From contig DMCJ01000136.1 of assembly GCA_003446735.1 (NCBI GenBank), positions 1 through 39,092 of the forward strand: DNA of 39,092 nt. Reading direction: 5' to 3'. The stretch comes from Lachnospiraceae bacterium (GTDB taxonomy: Bacteria > Bacillota > Clostridia > Lachnospirales > Lachnospiraceae). A model generated the notes under the pieces. The model was not told the origin of the DNA and did not search any database. It saw nothing but the letters and a program-made list of their open reading frames with translations. Positions 26,694-35,244 of this stretch are shown in pieces. The stretch's first letter is position 1. Each line of letters starts with the position of its first letter. A program made the translations under genes and the position numbers.

Positions 26694-27632
26694 ATGGTCT
26701 GCGTAGTTATAACAACCTATAAACCTGATAAGCGATTTCTTAAGATCCTTTCCGGTTTAAAGCATCAGAGTATTGTTCCCGATCGCGTGCTCATAATCAA
26801 TACGGAGGAAGCATCCTTTACGGAGGCTTTTACCCTTGATGATGTGCAAAAAGCATTTCCCGGAGTTGAGATCGTTCATATAGGTCTTAATGAATTTGAT
26901 CACGGAGGCACGAGGAATTTAGGAGCGTCTCTTACAAAAGACGCCGATCATACTATATTTATGACCCAGGATGCCATCCCGGCTGACGGGGATCTTGTGG
27001 AAAATCTGCTTAAGCCGTTTGAGGATGATGGGATAGCGGTATCTTACGCGAGACAGCTGCCTTCTAAGGATGCATCCCCGGCCGAAAGATACACGAGGAA
27101 TTTTAACTATCCGCCCGAAGGCAGGATAAAGACAAAAGATGACATAGAAACATCCGGCATAAAGGCTTTCTTTTGTTCCGATGTCTGTGCTGCATATGAC
27201 AACAGGAAATTTGAAAAGCTTGGAGGATTTCCGAAAAGGGCCATATTTAACGAGGATATGGTCTACGCCAAAAAGGCGCTTATGGCGGGATATAAGATAT
27301 GTTATGCATCAGGCGCAAAGGTAGTTCATTCCCATGATTACAGCGCTTTGCAGCAGTTTAAGAGGAATTTTGACATAGGGGTTTCCCATGTGATGGAAGA
27401 GGAGACCTTCGGCGGTATAAGATCAGAGGGCGAGGGCATAAAGCTCGTAAAGGAAACGGCGCTTTACCTTGTAAAGAGCGGTCATATATTATCCGTTCCA
27501 AGGCTTTTTGTATTAAGCGCGGCAAAATATGCCGGATATCTTTTGGGCAGGAGATATAAGAGACTTAATAAAAAGACAATAGAGAAATTTACATCAAACA
27601 AGAGATTTTGGATAAATAACGGAGGTTTTTAA
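26694..27632 (+). CDS. GT2 rhamnosyltransferase-like
   Basis: A 312-residue GT2 beginning right at its first strand, VCVVITTYKPDKRFLKILSG, which supports the ATG at 26694. The motif EFDHGGTRNLGAS (about residue 66) and FMTQDAIPADGDL (about 91) are characteristic of the RfbF-like rhamnosyltransferase branch, and FNEDMVYAKKALMAGYKI (about 184-201) is the acceptor-side segment. It should act on a lipid-linked oligosaccharide in the cytoplasm. It stands apart from the main cluster, separated by a terminator, and leads an operon with glmS. No ribosome-binding site is present at a workable distance (AGGG is only 2 bases from the ATG), consistent with a leaderless mRNA. It is followed directly by glmS. 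Confidence 0.82.
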   Translation: MVCVVITTYKPDKRFLKILSGLKHQSIVPDRVLIINTEEASFTEAFTLDDVQKAFPGVEIVHIGLNEFDHGGTRNLGASLTKDADHTIFMTQDAIPADGDLVENLLKPFEDDGIAVSYARQLPSKDASPAERYTRNFNYPPEGRIKTKDDIETSGIKAFFCSDVCAAYDNRKFEKLGGFPKRAIFNEDMVYAKKALMAGYKICYASGAKVVHSHDYSALQQFKRNFDIGVSHVMEEETFGGIRSEGEGIKLVKETALYLVKSGHILSVPRLFVLSAAKYAGYLLGRRYKRLNKKTIEKFTSNKRFWINNGGF

Positions 27633-29459
27633 ATGTGTGGTATAGTCGGTTATATCGGTAGTAAACAGGCAGCTCCCGTGATATTAAACGGTCTGGAAAG
27701 GCTTGAATACAGGGGATATGATTCCGCGGGAATGGCAGTTTACGACAACGGAGCCATCAATGTGGTTAAGGCCAAAGGAAAACTGCGTGTACTTGAAGAG
27801 CTTACTCACGGCGGAGATACCGTGACCGGTACTTTAGGTATAGGCCATACCAGATGGGCCACTCACGGCAAGCCCAATGAGGTAAATGCCCATCCCCATT
27901 GCAATGCCGATAAGAGCATAGCCGTGGTACACAACGGTATCATAGAGAATTTCGCCAAATTAAAAGAAAGACTCATAAAGAACGGATATGAATTCATTTC
28001 CGATACCGATACGGAAGTAGTTGCCAATCTCCTTGATCATTATTACAAAGGAGATCCTTTAGAGGCTCTTACCAAGGTCCTTCACCGTATCGAGGGGTCC
28101 TACGCTCTCGGTGTCATATTTTCGGATAAGCCCGATAAGCTCTATGCAGCAAGGAAGGGCTCGCCTCTTATAGTCGGTATAGGAAAGGGTGAGAATTATA
28201 TCGCATCCGATGTTCCCGCCATCCTTAAATATACAAGGAGCGTGGTATATCTTGATGACCGTGAGATCGCATGTCTCTCGGCAGACGATGCAAAATTCTA
28301 TACCGTAGACGAGGATGAGCTTGAAAAAGAAGTAAAGACTATAGAGTGGGATGCGGATGTAGCCGAAAAAGGCGGTTACGACCATTTCATGTTAAAGGAG
28401 ATGCATGAGCAGCCCCAGACCGTTATAGATACCTTAAAAGGGCATATCAAGGGAAACGACATCATACTTGATGAGTTAAATATGACGGACGAGGAGCTTA
28501 AGGCGCTATCTAAGATCTATATCGTGGCCTGCGGTTCCGCTTACCATGTAGGCGTTACCGGAAAATATATATTCGAAGGGCTCGACAGGGTATCCGTGGA
28601 AGTGGATCTGGCTTCCGAGTTCAGATACAGAAATCCGATAATGGATGAAGGCGCCCTTGTCATCGTTATCAGCCAGTCGGGTGAGACTGCCGATTCCCTC
28701 GAAGCCTTAAGAGAGGCAAAGAGCCGCGGATTTAAAGTGCTTGCCATAGTAAACGTTGAGGGAAGTTCGATAGCAAGAGAGGCTGATTCGGTAATTCTTA
28801 CAAAGGCAGGTCCCGAGATCGGAGTAGCTACGACAAAGGCATATACGGGACAGCTCATTGCGATCTATCTTCTTGCCGCAAAGCTTGCCATACTAAAGGG
28901 AAGTGTTGAAAGAAGCAGGATAGATTCGTTCATCGAGGATCTTAAGAGACTCCCCGACCAGATCGAGCTTCTTATGTCCAACAAGCAGAATATCCAGCGC
29001 TTTGCCAACAGATATATAGGCGCCCAGGACGTATATTTCATAGGAAGAGGTATCGATTATGCGATCTCTTTGGAGGGCTCGCTTAAATTAAAAGAGATAT
29101 CCTATATCCATTCGGAGGCATATGCGGCGGGAGAATTAAAGCACGGTACCATTTCCCTTATCGAGGAAGGTACGCTTGTTGCTTCCGTTGCCACCCAGCC
29201 CGAGCTCTTTAAAAAGACCATGAGCAATATGGAAGAGGTCAAGAGCCGCGGAGCTTTTGTGCTCGCGGTAACGATAGAAGGTAATACAGATATAGAAAAT
29301 GAAGCGGATTACGTCATTTATATCCCCGAAACGGATCCCTATCTGACGAATTCCCTTGCGATCATACCGCTCCAGCTTTTTGCTTACTATGTTTCGATCG
29401 GAAAGGGTTATGATCCCGATAAGCCCAGGAACCTGGCTAAATCCGTCACGGTGGAATAA
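27633..29459 (+). CDS. glmS: Glutamine-fructose-6-phosphate aminotransferase
   Basis: Cytoplasmic enzyme making glucosamine-6-phosphate from fructose-6-phosphate and glutamine, the entry to UDP-GlcNAc and hence peptidoglycan. The 608-residue length is canonical. The mature N-terminus is MCGIVGYIGS with the nucleophile Cys2; GHTRWATHGKPNEVNAHPH and VHNGIIENF belong to the glutaminase domain. Two SIS domains follow (ACGSAYHVG at about 300, ISQSGETADSLEAL at about 349, GRGIDYAISLEGSLKLKEIS at about 470), and the C-terminal DKPRNLAKSVTVE carries the expected tail. GGAGG lies 7 bases before the ATG. The glmS ribozyme-like leader found in many Firmicutes is not expected or seen, because the gene directly follows another ORF. 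Confidence 0.97.
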   Translation: MCGIVGYIGSKQAAPVILNGLERLEYRGYDSAGMAVYDNGAINVVKAKGKLRVLEELTHGGDTVTGTLGIGHTRWATHGKPNEVNAHPHCNADKSIAVVHNGIIENFAKLKERLIKNGYEFISDTDTEVVANLLDHYYKGDPLEALTKVLHRIEGSYALGVIFSDKPDKLYAARKGSPLIVGIGKGENYIASDVPAILKYTRSVVYLDDREIACLSADDAKFYTVDEDELEKEVKTIEWDADVAEKGGYDHFMLKEMHEQPQTVIDTLKGHIKGNDIILDELNMTDEELKALSKIYIVACGSAYHVGVTGKYIFEGLDRVSVEVDLASEFRYRNPIMDEGALVIVISQSGETADSLEALREAKSRGFKVLAIVNVEGSSIAREADSVILTKAGPEIGVATTKAYTGQLIAIYLLAAKLAILKGSVERSRIDSFIEDLKRLPDQIELLMSNKQNIQRFANRYIGAQDVYFIGRGIDYAISLEGSLKLKEISYIHSEAYAAGELKHGTISLIEEGTLVASVATQPELFKKTMSNMEEVKSRGAFVLAVTIEGNTDIENEADYVIYIPETDPYLTNSLAIIPLQLFAYYVSIGKGYDPDKPRNLAKSVTVE

Positions 29460-29485
29460 ACACTAAGGACGAACAGGAGGAAAAG

Positions 29486-31063
29486 ATGTCGGATAAATTT
29501 GACGATTACGACGACGAAGATAAGATACTCGAAGACGAATACTATGATGAAGACGAGCCTACCGAGGATGATTACGAGGACGAGCAGGAAAGTCCGAACA
29601 GCAGGAAGGGCGCGTTAAACAAGTCTTCCGAGAAAGAGGAAGATAAGCCTGACGAAGAATATGAAAATGTATGCTTTATCTGCAGAAGGCCCGAAAGCAT
29701 TACGGGCAAGCAGTTCAAGCTCCCCAACGGGATCTTCGTATGTGACGACTGCATGCATAAGACCATGGATGCGGTCAGCCAGTTTGATTATCAGGGTATG
29801 CTCTCCGATCCTTCCAGCCTTGTGGAAGGCCTTAATAAGATGAATCTTTTCGGAGAAACTTCGGGAGAAGGCGAGGATGACGAAAAGAAAAAGGTCAATA
29901 TCCCCCATATCCGTTTTGTGAACATCTCGGATCTCCAGGGTTCAGGCGGCATCCCCAATAAGCAGAAATTAAAAAAGCGCAAAAAAGGCGATGAACCGCT
30001 CATCGATATAAAGAATATCCCGCCTCCGCATAAGATAAAGGCCCAGCTCGATGAATATGTCATCGGACAGGAAAAGGCCAAGAAGATAATGAGCGTGGCC
30101 GTTTACAATCATTACAAGCGCGTTGCGACCGATACGATGGACGAGATCGAGATAGAAAAGAGCAATATGCTCATGATCGGGCCTACCGGATGCGGAAAGA
30201 CATATCTTGTTAAGACACTTGCAAAGCTTCTTGATGTTCCGCTTGCTATCGCCGATGCCACATCACTTACTGAGGCAGGTTATATCGGAGATGATATAGA
30301 AAGCGTATTATCAAAGCTTCTTATGGCAGCAGGCAACGATATAGACAAAGCCCAGATGGGTATTGTGTTCATCGACGAGATAGACAAGATAGCAAAGAAG
30401 CAGGAGACGCATTCCAGGGATGTATCGGGCGAGTCCGTTCAGCAGGGAATGTTAAAGCTCTTAGAGGGCGCTGATATAGAGGTTCCCGTTGGAGCCAATT
30501 CCAAGAATGCGATGGTGCCCCTTACTACGATAAATACCAGAAATATCTTATTTATCTGCGGCGGAGCCTTCCCGGATCTTGACGAGATAATAAAGCAGAG
30601 GCTTTCCAAGCAGACCGCGATAGGCTTTAATGCGGTACTTAAAGATGAATTTGATAAAGAAAAGAATATTCACAGCAAGGTCACGATAGAGGATCTTAAG
30701 AAATACGGAATGATCCCCGAATTCTTAGGCCGTCTTCCGGTTATCTTTACCTTGGACGCCCTTACCGAAGACATGCTCGTTGATATCTTAAAAGAGCCCA
30801 AGAATGCGATACTTAAGCAGTATCAGAAGCTCTTATCCTTAGATGAGGTTGAGCTCATCTTCGATGACAGCGCGGTAAGGGCGATCGCCAAAAAGGCATT
30901 GGAGAGAGATACCGGCGCCAGGGCGCTCCGCGCCATAATCGAGGATTTCATGCTCGATATCATGTATGAGATTCCGAAGGATGATAATATAGGTACGGTC
31001 ACGATAAACGGAGATTATATAGAAGGAAAAGGCGGACCCGTCATAAAGATCAGGGAGGGTTGA
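29486..31063 (+). CDS. ClpX-like AAA+ unfoldase with divergent substrate loops
   Basis: A 525-residue AAA+ protein of the ClpX family, about 100 residues longer than usual. Residues 1-55 are very acidic and low in complexity. A C4 zinc-finger domain follows (CFICRRPESIT, then FVCDDCMHK, about 60-95), then a linker, and the AAA+ module from about 180. Walker A is GPTGCGKTYLVKTLAKLL, the pore loop is GYIG (GYVG in most ClpX), Walker B is IVFIDEIDKIAK, and the ClpP-docking IGF is kept (QTAIGFNAVL, about 378). The RKH loop that helps ClpX read ssrA tails is replaced (NSKNAMVPLT). It should unfold proteins for ClpP or remodel complexes. No clpP is nearby. Confidence 0.85.
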   Translation: MSDKFDDYDDEDKILEDEYYDEDEPTEDDYEDEQESPNSRKGALNKSSEKEEDKPDEEYENVCFICRRPESITGKQFKLPNGIFVCDDCMHKTMDAVSQFDYQGMLSDPSSLVEGLNKMNLFGETSGEGEDDEKKKVNIPHIRFVNISDLQGSGGIPNKQKLKKRKKGDEPLIDIKNIPPPHKIKAQLDEYVIGQEKAKKIMSVAVYNHYKRVATDTMDEIEIEKSNMLMIGPTGCGKTYLVKTLAKLLDVPLAIADATSLTEAGYIGDDIESVLSKLLMAAGNDIDKAQMGIVFIDEIDKIAKKQETHSRDVSGESVQQGMLKLLEGADIEVPVGANSKNAMVPLTTINTRNILFICGGAFPDLDEIIKQRLSKQTAIGFNAVLKDEFDKEKNIHSKVTIEDLKKYGMIPEFLGRLPVIFTLDALTEDMLVDILKEPKNAILKQYQKLLSLDEVELIFDDSAVRAIAKKALERDTGARALRAIIEDFMLDIMYEIPKDDNIGTVTINGDYIEGKGGPVIKIREG

Positions 31064-31064
31064 G

Positions 31065-32000
31065 ATGAGTAAGAAACATGTTGTTGTTTCCTTAGGCCAT
31101 GAGGCTTTGGGTCATACCATACTTGAACAGTGGGATGCGGTAAAGGATACTGCAAGAGCGCTTGCGGATCTGGTCGAAGCCGATAATCAGCTTACAATAA
31201 CCCATTCCAACGGACCTCAGGTGTCCATGATACATAAGGCCATGACGGAGCTTAGGAGGATATATATCGATTATACTCCCGCGCCCATGTGCGTATGCTC
31301 TGCGATGAGCCAGGGTTATGTCGGATACGATCTTCAGAATTCCCTTCGTGCGGAGCTCCTTTCACGCGGAATATCCACTCCCGTTTCCACGATCCTTACC
31401 CAGGTCAGCGTGGATCCTTATGATGAGGCATTTTACGAGCCGAAGAAAAAGATCGGAAGATATATGAATGCCGAAGATGCCGAGAACGAGATAAAGAAGG
31501 GCAATTATGTTGAAGAAGAGCCCGGGAAAGGCTTCAGAAGAGTCGTTGCGGCGCCTAAGCCGATTGACATACTTGAGATAGAAGCCATAAGGACACTTGC
31601 AAATGCCGATCAGATCGTCATAGCCTGCGGAGGCGGCGGTATTCCCGTTATCGAGCAGAAGCATGCGCTTAAAGGTGCTTCCGCTGTCATAGAAAAAGAT
31701 GAGATAGCAGGAAAGCTTGCGATAGAGCTTAATGCCGACGAGCTTATCATCCTTACAAGTGTCGAGCAGGTCTATACAGGATTTGGTACGGCTGATCAGA
31801 AGGGCATAGATAAGATGAGTGTGGCCGAGGCCGGGGAATATATAAAAGCCGGTGAATTCGGTGCGCTTGACATGCTTCCCAAGATCGAGGCGGCCATTTC
31901 ATATCTTAAGAAAAAGCCTGACGGAAGCGTTCTTATCACATCAATAGACAAAGCGGGTGAAGGTATAAAAGGAAAGACAGGTACGCTGATAACGGCGTAA
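31065..32000 (+). CDS. arcC: Carbamate kinase, GHEA-type
   Basis: A 311-residue amino-acid-kinase-fold enzyme that makes ATP from carbamoyl phosphate and ADP, or the reverse. Much of the family core is present: THSNGPQVSMIH, CSAMSQGYVGYDLQN, LTQVSVDPYDEAFY, KGFRRVVAAPKPIDI, IACGGGGIPV, VIEKDEIAGKLAIEL and GALDMLPKIEAAI. The glycine-rich N-terminal loop, LGGNAL in classic enzymes, reads SLGHEALGH here; I recall this variant as a lineage form in Lachnospiraceae. Arginine deiminase and ornithine transcarbamylase genes are absent, so its pathway context is open. GGAGGG overlaps the ClpX stop and the ATG follows one base later, so the two genes are cotranscribed. Confidence 0.85.
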   Translation: MSKKHVVVSLGHEALGHTILEQWDAVKDTARALADLVEADNQLTITHSNGPQVSMIHKAMTELRRIYIDYTPAPMCVCSAMSQGYVGYDLQNSLRAELLSRGISTPVSTILTQVSVDPYDEAFYEPKKKIGRYMNAEDAENEIKKGNYVEEEPGKGFRRVVAAPKPIDILEIEAIRTLANADQIVIACGGGGIPVIEQKHALKGASAVIEKDEIAGKLAIELNADELIILTSVEQVYTGFGTADQKGIDKMSVAEAGEYIKAGEFGALDMLPKIEAAISYLKKKPDGSVLITSIDKAGEGIKGKTGTLITA

Positions 32001-32002
32001 GA

Positions 32003-34975
32003 TCATCTTAACTTATATAGATTTAAAGAAGTGATATAAGCTGTGCTCACATCTTCCGAGCGCAGCTTTTTATATGTAGTCTCATAGAGGCATTCGGAAA
32101 GATCGCTCTTCCATATGGAGAGATTCACATCGTCGATATCGGACAGATACCAGCTTAAGTTCATTCCGATGGGAATGAGAAGCCCCTGCCTGGAAGTGAT
32201 ATCGGCGGATGCGATCGCACCTTCATGTTCGCGCCCCGAAGCATCCTTCCATGAGATTATGAGCTTGCAGTTATCCGAAAGCTCCGGTTTCGTCCAGTTA
32301 AACCCGACATACATAACGTCGCATTCGCTTCCGTTTATGAGTTCGGGAAGAGAATCCTTTACTCCTTCGGGGCCGCCTATGCTAAGCTCACCTTTTTCGG
32401 AAAGAAGAGGCCTAAGGGACTTTATGCTTTTTGAAAATGACGATGCAGATAAGCCGAAATCCGTATTATCCGATACATCTGCAAGATCCTCGCGCCATAA
32501 GCTGTCATCCGGGACAGATGCATATAGTTTTTCATAGAGCTCACCCGGGAAAAATGCATTATCCTCTTTACTGTAAATATATCCGTCTTCGATCATCCAT
32601 CTGAAGAAATAGTAATTCTCCATCGGATGTACGGAAAAAACAACGGGTCTTATCGCCGGATCCTGAGCCATCGCCTGATCGTAATATTCCCGCTGCGCCT
32701 CATAACTTCTTGCAGCTTCGGTAAATCCGCTGGCAGGGCATTTAACCCCGAGATAATCATAAAAGCCCAGTCCGTCGAGTCCCATGAATCCGATACCCGG
32801 TGAAACCTCTTCGACTTTTTCTATAACGCGGGCATAATCATTTATATAGTGAACCTGGTCATCTACCATGAAACCGTCACCGATAAGAGCTTTGTATTTA
32901 TCGCCTATATTAAGCTCACTTGTCCTTATGAAATTATCCGGCACCTCATACGAATAAAACAGTTTTTGATCATCATCGAGCAAAAGCTCTGCGGCTCCGT
33001 CCGGATAGACCCACATTCCGGGATTCTTCAGGTCTCCGTTACATGAATAAATAGCATATGGTATCGAAAGAGCAACTCCAAGTGCGAGTGAAAGTCTTCT
33101 GCAGTCGTGTATTCCCTTTCCGAAAGAGTGGATGGCCGAAGCAAGAAAGACCGTGATCAGGGCAACAAATATCTTCGAAGTCCTCGATAAGATCTCGCCT
33201 TCATCTGCCCTTACCAGTGTATAGGTGTAGGATATGGCAAGAACCAGGGCGCCGGAGATCATGATATGAAGTATCGGGATATGTTCTTTAAGATCGCTTC
33301 CGAAGTCTTTGATGCGTAAACTCATGCGATGGAAGGCCAGGCAGAAGAACCATATTCCCAGCATGGGAAGTACAAAACGAAACGACAGATATAAGGTATT
33401 TTTAAGTATATCGGTATTAAGCCACGGCATGAACTTTTCGGGGGCAACCTGTGTAAAGAGAGGTATGCCGTCGGCTTCTACGGTCTGCGATGAAAAAGTA
33501 AGCGTATGTTTAAGCATCCTTATGAGCATCGGAGAAAGTGCTGCGATAATGATGAGAAGCGCTGATATAGCTGCGATATATCCGGGCTTTTTGATATCCT
33601 TCTTAATATCGCCTTCCTTTATCATATTTCTTACCTGATAAATAAGGATCGGCAGAGTACCTATCATGACTGCGGCGCCAAAGAGCGGATAATAGAGTCC
33701 GCCGGCAAGGCTTACCGAAAGCCAGCTTATACACCAGAGAGTCCTCTTTTTTATAAGAGAGGGAAGCGATAATAAAAGGAGTGAAGGAAGGACAAGGTAC
33801 TGCCTGTTATAGCAGGGAAGGGTATACATCACGGCTATGATAAGGGCAAAACAGCTGTCCGTATGTTTATAAACAAGATAGATCGTTAAAAGGCAGATGA
33901 TCACCATCATGATCGAGATCGAAGCCGGATAGTCTGTCACGGTCCCGCGAAGGAAAATATGATTTATACCTCCGTTAAAAAGCGGGAAGAGGCCGGAGAC
34001 CGGTGTGTATTCTTTGTAAGGAGTCTGTGAAAGAGTAAATATCTGCCGCCAGGGTATCATCTGTTCACCGTGATGGTGCTGATCAGGCTGCGCATATAAA
34101 GGGCAGGCCGAGTAGGAGTGGTAGGCGAATATGAGCATGGGAGTTATCACGCTTACAAGATGGACGGGTCTTCCCGACAGGCTCTGAGAATGTAACTGTT
34201 TACGGGCGTGGAGGATGAGCAGTACTGTTGATATTCCCATGAGCAGGATAAAGAAAACATAGTACATCGGAGCAAACGGTATTTTTATGATCTCACCCTT
34301 ATATTCATAGCGGTCAGTCAGATAAACAAAGAAGAGGAGAGGGATCAGGATCTGCTCAAAGAGATAAATGATACGAAGCTTCTTATCGCCGTCACCGATC
34401 ATGGTAAGCCCGCAGAAGATAACGGTTAAAAGAAGAGATGCGATAATAAGTCCGTAGTGGGAAAGACTGAACGCGGGAATGAAAAATGCCGCAAGAGTCG
34501 AAAGTGACATTATCGCGTAATAGGTAAGTATATACATGAAATAAAAACGGCAGGAAAATGCGCGGGCTTTCCCGTAGGGAAGTTTGTATTCCATAAAGAG
34601 GCCTATGCCTGAAATGCCTGTTAAGAAAAGAAGAGGAAGGCATATCTTTCCGAAAAAGAAAAGATAGACAAGAAACGGCAAAAGTGAACAAAACAGGGGA
34701 ATATAAGAGCGCATGGCTTCAAGCCCTGTCATATATTCGGGCGGCGTCTCCTCTTTTTTTGCCGGAAAAAGCTTCCAGAGAAGAAATAACAAAACGACTC
34801 CAAAGATCGTGATCACCCAGAAAAGCGAAAGCTCACCGGATTTATTAAGCCCCGAAAGCGCCGTATTTTCTATTATAAAATCGGAAAAGACCTGTTCGAT
34901 CTGGGTACTTACCAGAGGGAGCAGGATCATTGAAGCGATAAATGCAAGAATAACAACGATCACAAAAACTATCAT
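32003..34975 (-). CDS. Large polytopic membrane protein of unknown function
   Basis: Not assigned to a family with confidence. It has 990 residues. The first 620 or so contain roughly 14-16 hydrophobic segments, a layout seen in GT-C type glycosyltransferases and YfhO-like proteins, and the last 330 residues form a soluble domain, probably extracellular, with aromatic-rich motifs (SVHPMENYYFFRWM, GLDGLGFYDYLGV). The N-terminus is itself a hydrophobic segment starting directly at the first Met. The gene is convergent with arcC, with only 2 bases between stop codons. Its own promoter is so close to the ATG that the mRNA is probably leaderless. A role in surface glycan assembly is suggested by the genes around it but not shown. 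Confidence 0.75.
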   Translation of the reverse strand: MIVFVIVVILAFIASMILLPLVSTQIEQVFSDFIIENTALSGLNKSGELSLFWVITIFGVVLLFLLWKLFPAKKEETPPEYMTGLEAMRSYIPLFCSLLPFLVYLFFFGKICLPLLFLTGISGIGLFMEYKLPYGKARAFSCRFYFMYILTYYAIMSLSTLAAFFIPAFSLSHYGLIIASLLLTVIFCGLTMIGDGDKKLRIIYLFEQILIPLLFFVYLTDRYEYKGEIIKIPFAPMYYVFFILLMGISTVLLILHARKQLHSQSLSGRPVHLVSVITPMLIFAYHSYSACPLYAQPDQHHHGEQMIPWRQIFTLSQTPYKEYTPVSGLFPLFNGGINHIFLRGTVTDYPASISIMMVIICLLTIYLVYKHTDSCFALIIAVMYTLPCYNRQYLVLPSLLLLSLPSLIKKRTLWCISWLSVSLAGGLYYPLFGAAVMIGTLPILIYQVRNMIKEGDIKKDIKKPGYIAAISALLIIIAALSPMLIRMLKHTLTFSSQTVEADGIPLFTQVAPEKFMPWLNTDILKNTLYLSFRFVLPMLGIWFFCLAFHRMSLRIKDFGSDLKEHIPILHIMISGALVLAISYTYTLVRADEGEILSRTSKIFVALITVFLASAIHSFGKGIHDCRRLSLALGVALSIPYAIYSCNGDLKNPGMWVYPDGAAELLLDDDQKLFYSYEVPDNFIRTSELNIGDKYKALIGDGFMVDDQVHYINDYARVIEKVEEVSPGIGFMGLDGLGFYDYLGVKCPASGFTEAARSYEAQREYYDQAMAQDPAIRPVVFSVHPMENYYFFRWMIEDGYIYSKEDNAFFPGELYEKLYASVPDDSLWREDLADVSDNTDFGLSASSFSKSIKSLRPLLSEKGELSIGGPEGVKDSLPELINGSECDVMYVGFNWTKPELSDNCKLIISWKDASGREHEGAIASADITSRQGLLIPIGMNLSWYLSDIDDVNLSIWKSDLSECLYETTYKKLRSEDVSTAYITSLNLYKLR
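32038..32072 (+). terminator. Terminator of the glmS-clpX-arcC unit, inside the convergent gene
   Basis: AAGCTGTGCTC (32038-32048) pairs with GAGCGCAGCTT (32058-32068), 11 bp with one G-T wobble, nine-base loop, followed by TTTT. It lies about 40 bases after the arcC stop and within the coding 3' end of the minus-strand gene. Confidence 0.75.
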
Positions 34976-34981
34976 GGCAAT

Positions 34982-35010
34982 ATTATAATACGATGCAGTT
35001 ACTTTCGCAA
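34982..35010 (-). promoter_or_regulatory. Promoter of the large membrane protein gene, probably leaderless
   Basis: On the minus strand: TTGCGA (35005-35010), 17 bp spacer, TATAAT (34982-34987), then six bases (ATTGCC) and ATG. There is no ribosome-binding site between the -10 and the start codon. Confidence 0.7.
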
Positions 35011-35102
35011 TGAGAAGGATGTTATGCCTTGTCAGGTTGGGGGTGAAAAAGGTTATATTATAAATAAGCTTTATAAATATCGGATCATTAAGGAGGGGTT
35101 AA

Positions 35103-35178
35103 ATGAGCAGTACTGTAATGGGAGAAAACAAAAAACCGGGCTTTGGACTTATGAGGCTTCCAAGGCTCGAGGCGATAT
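35103..35178 (+). pseudogene. 5' remnant of an aldo/keto reductase gene
   Basis: A strong AAGGAGGGG ribosome site (35090-35098) leads to an ATG and a peptide MGENKKPGFGLMRLPRLE, which matches the N-terminus of Lachnospiraceae aldo/keto reductases (KLGFGLMRLP-type). The match stops after about 25 codons, where the sequence changes to the tail of an XRE regulator gene; the resulting frame closes at 35204 (33 codons in total). The remainder of the enzyme is absent from the window. An alternative is a functional small peptide, but the chimeric structure argues for a scar. Confidence 0.55.
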
Positions 35179-35191
35179 CTCGAGGCGATAT
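35166..35191 (+). repeat. 13 bp tandem duplication at a junction
   Basis: CTCGAGGCGATAT occurs twice in a row (35166-35178, 35179-35191), exactly where the aldo/keto reductase remnant meets the XRE remnant. In the related copy at 38053 the unit occurs once (CTCGAAGCGATAT). Confidence 0.85.
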
Positions 35192-35244
35192 GCGAAGCGC
35201 TTGAATGCCAGCCCGGTGATATCCTCGAATACGAAAGATCGTGA
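35179..35244 (+). pseudogene. 3' remnant of an XRE/YozG-like regulator gene (copy 1)
   Basis: Read in the frame starting at 35179, the codons give LEAICEALECQPGDILEYER followed by S and TGA. This is the C-terminal end typical of small (about 65-70 residue) YozG-like HTH proteins. The first part with the recognition helix is missing. It forms the left edge of the repeated unit shared with 38053 onward. Confidence 0.8.

Noticed and set aside
32115..32537. Open + strand frame of 140 codons
   Set aside because: It is antisense to the 990-residue membrane protein, with no ribosome site or recognisable domain.
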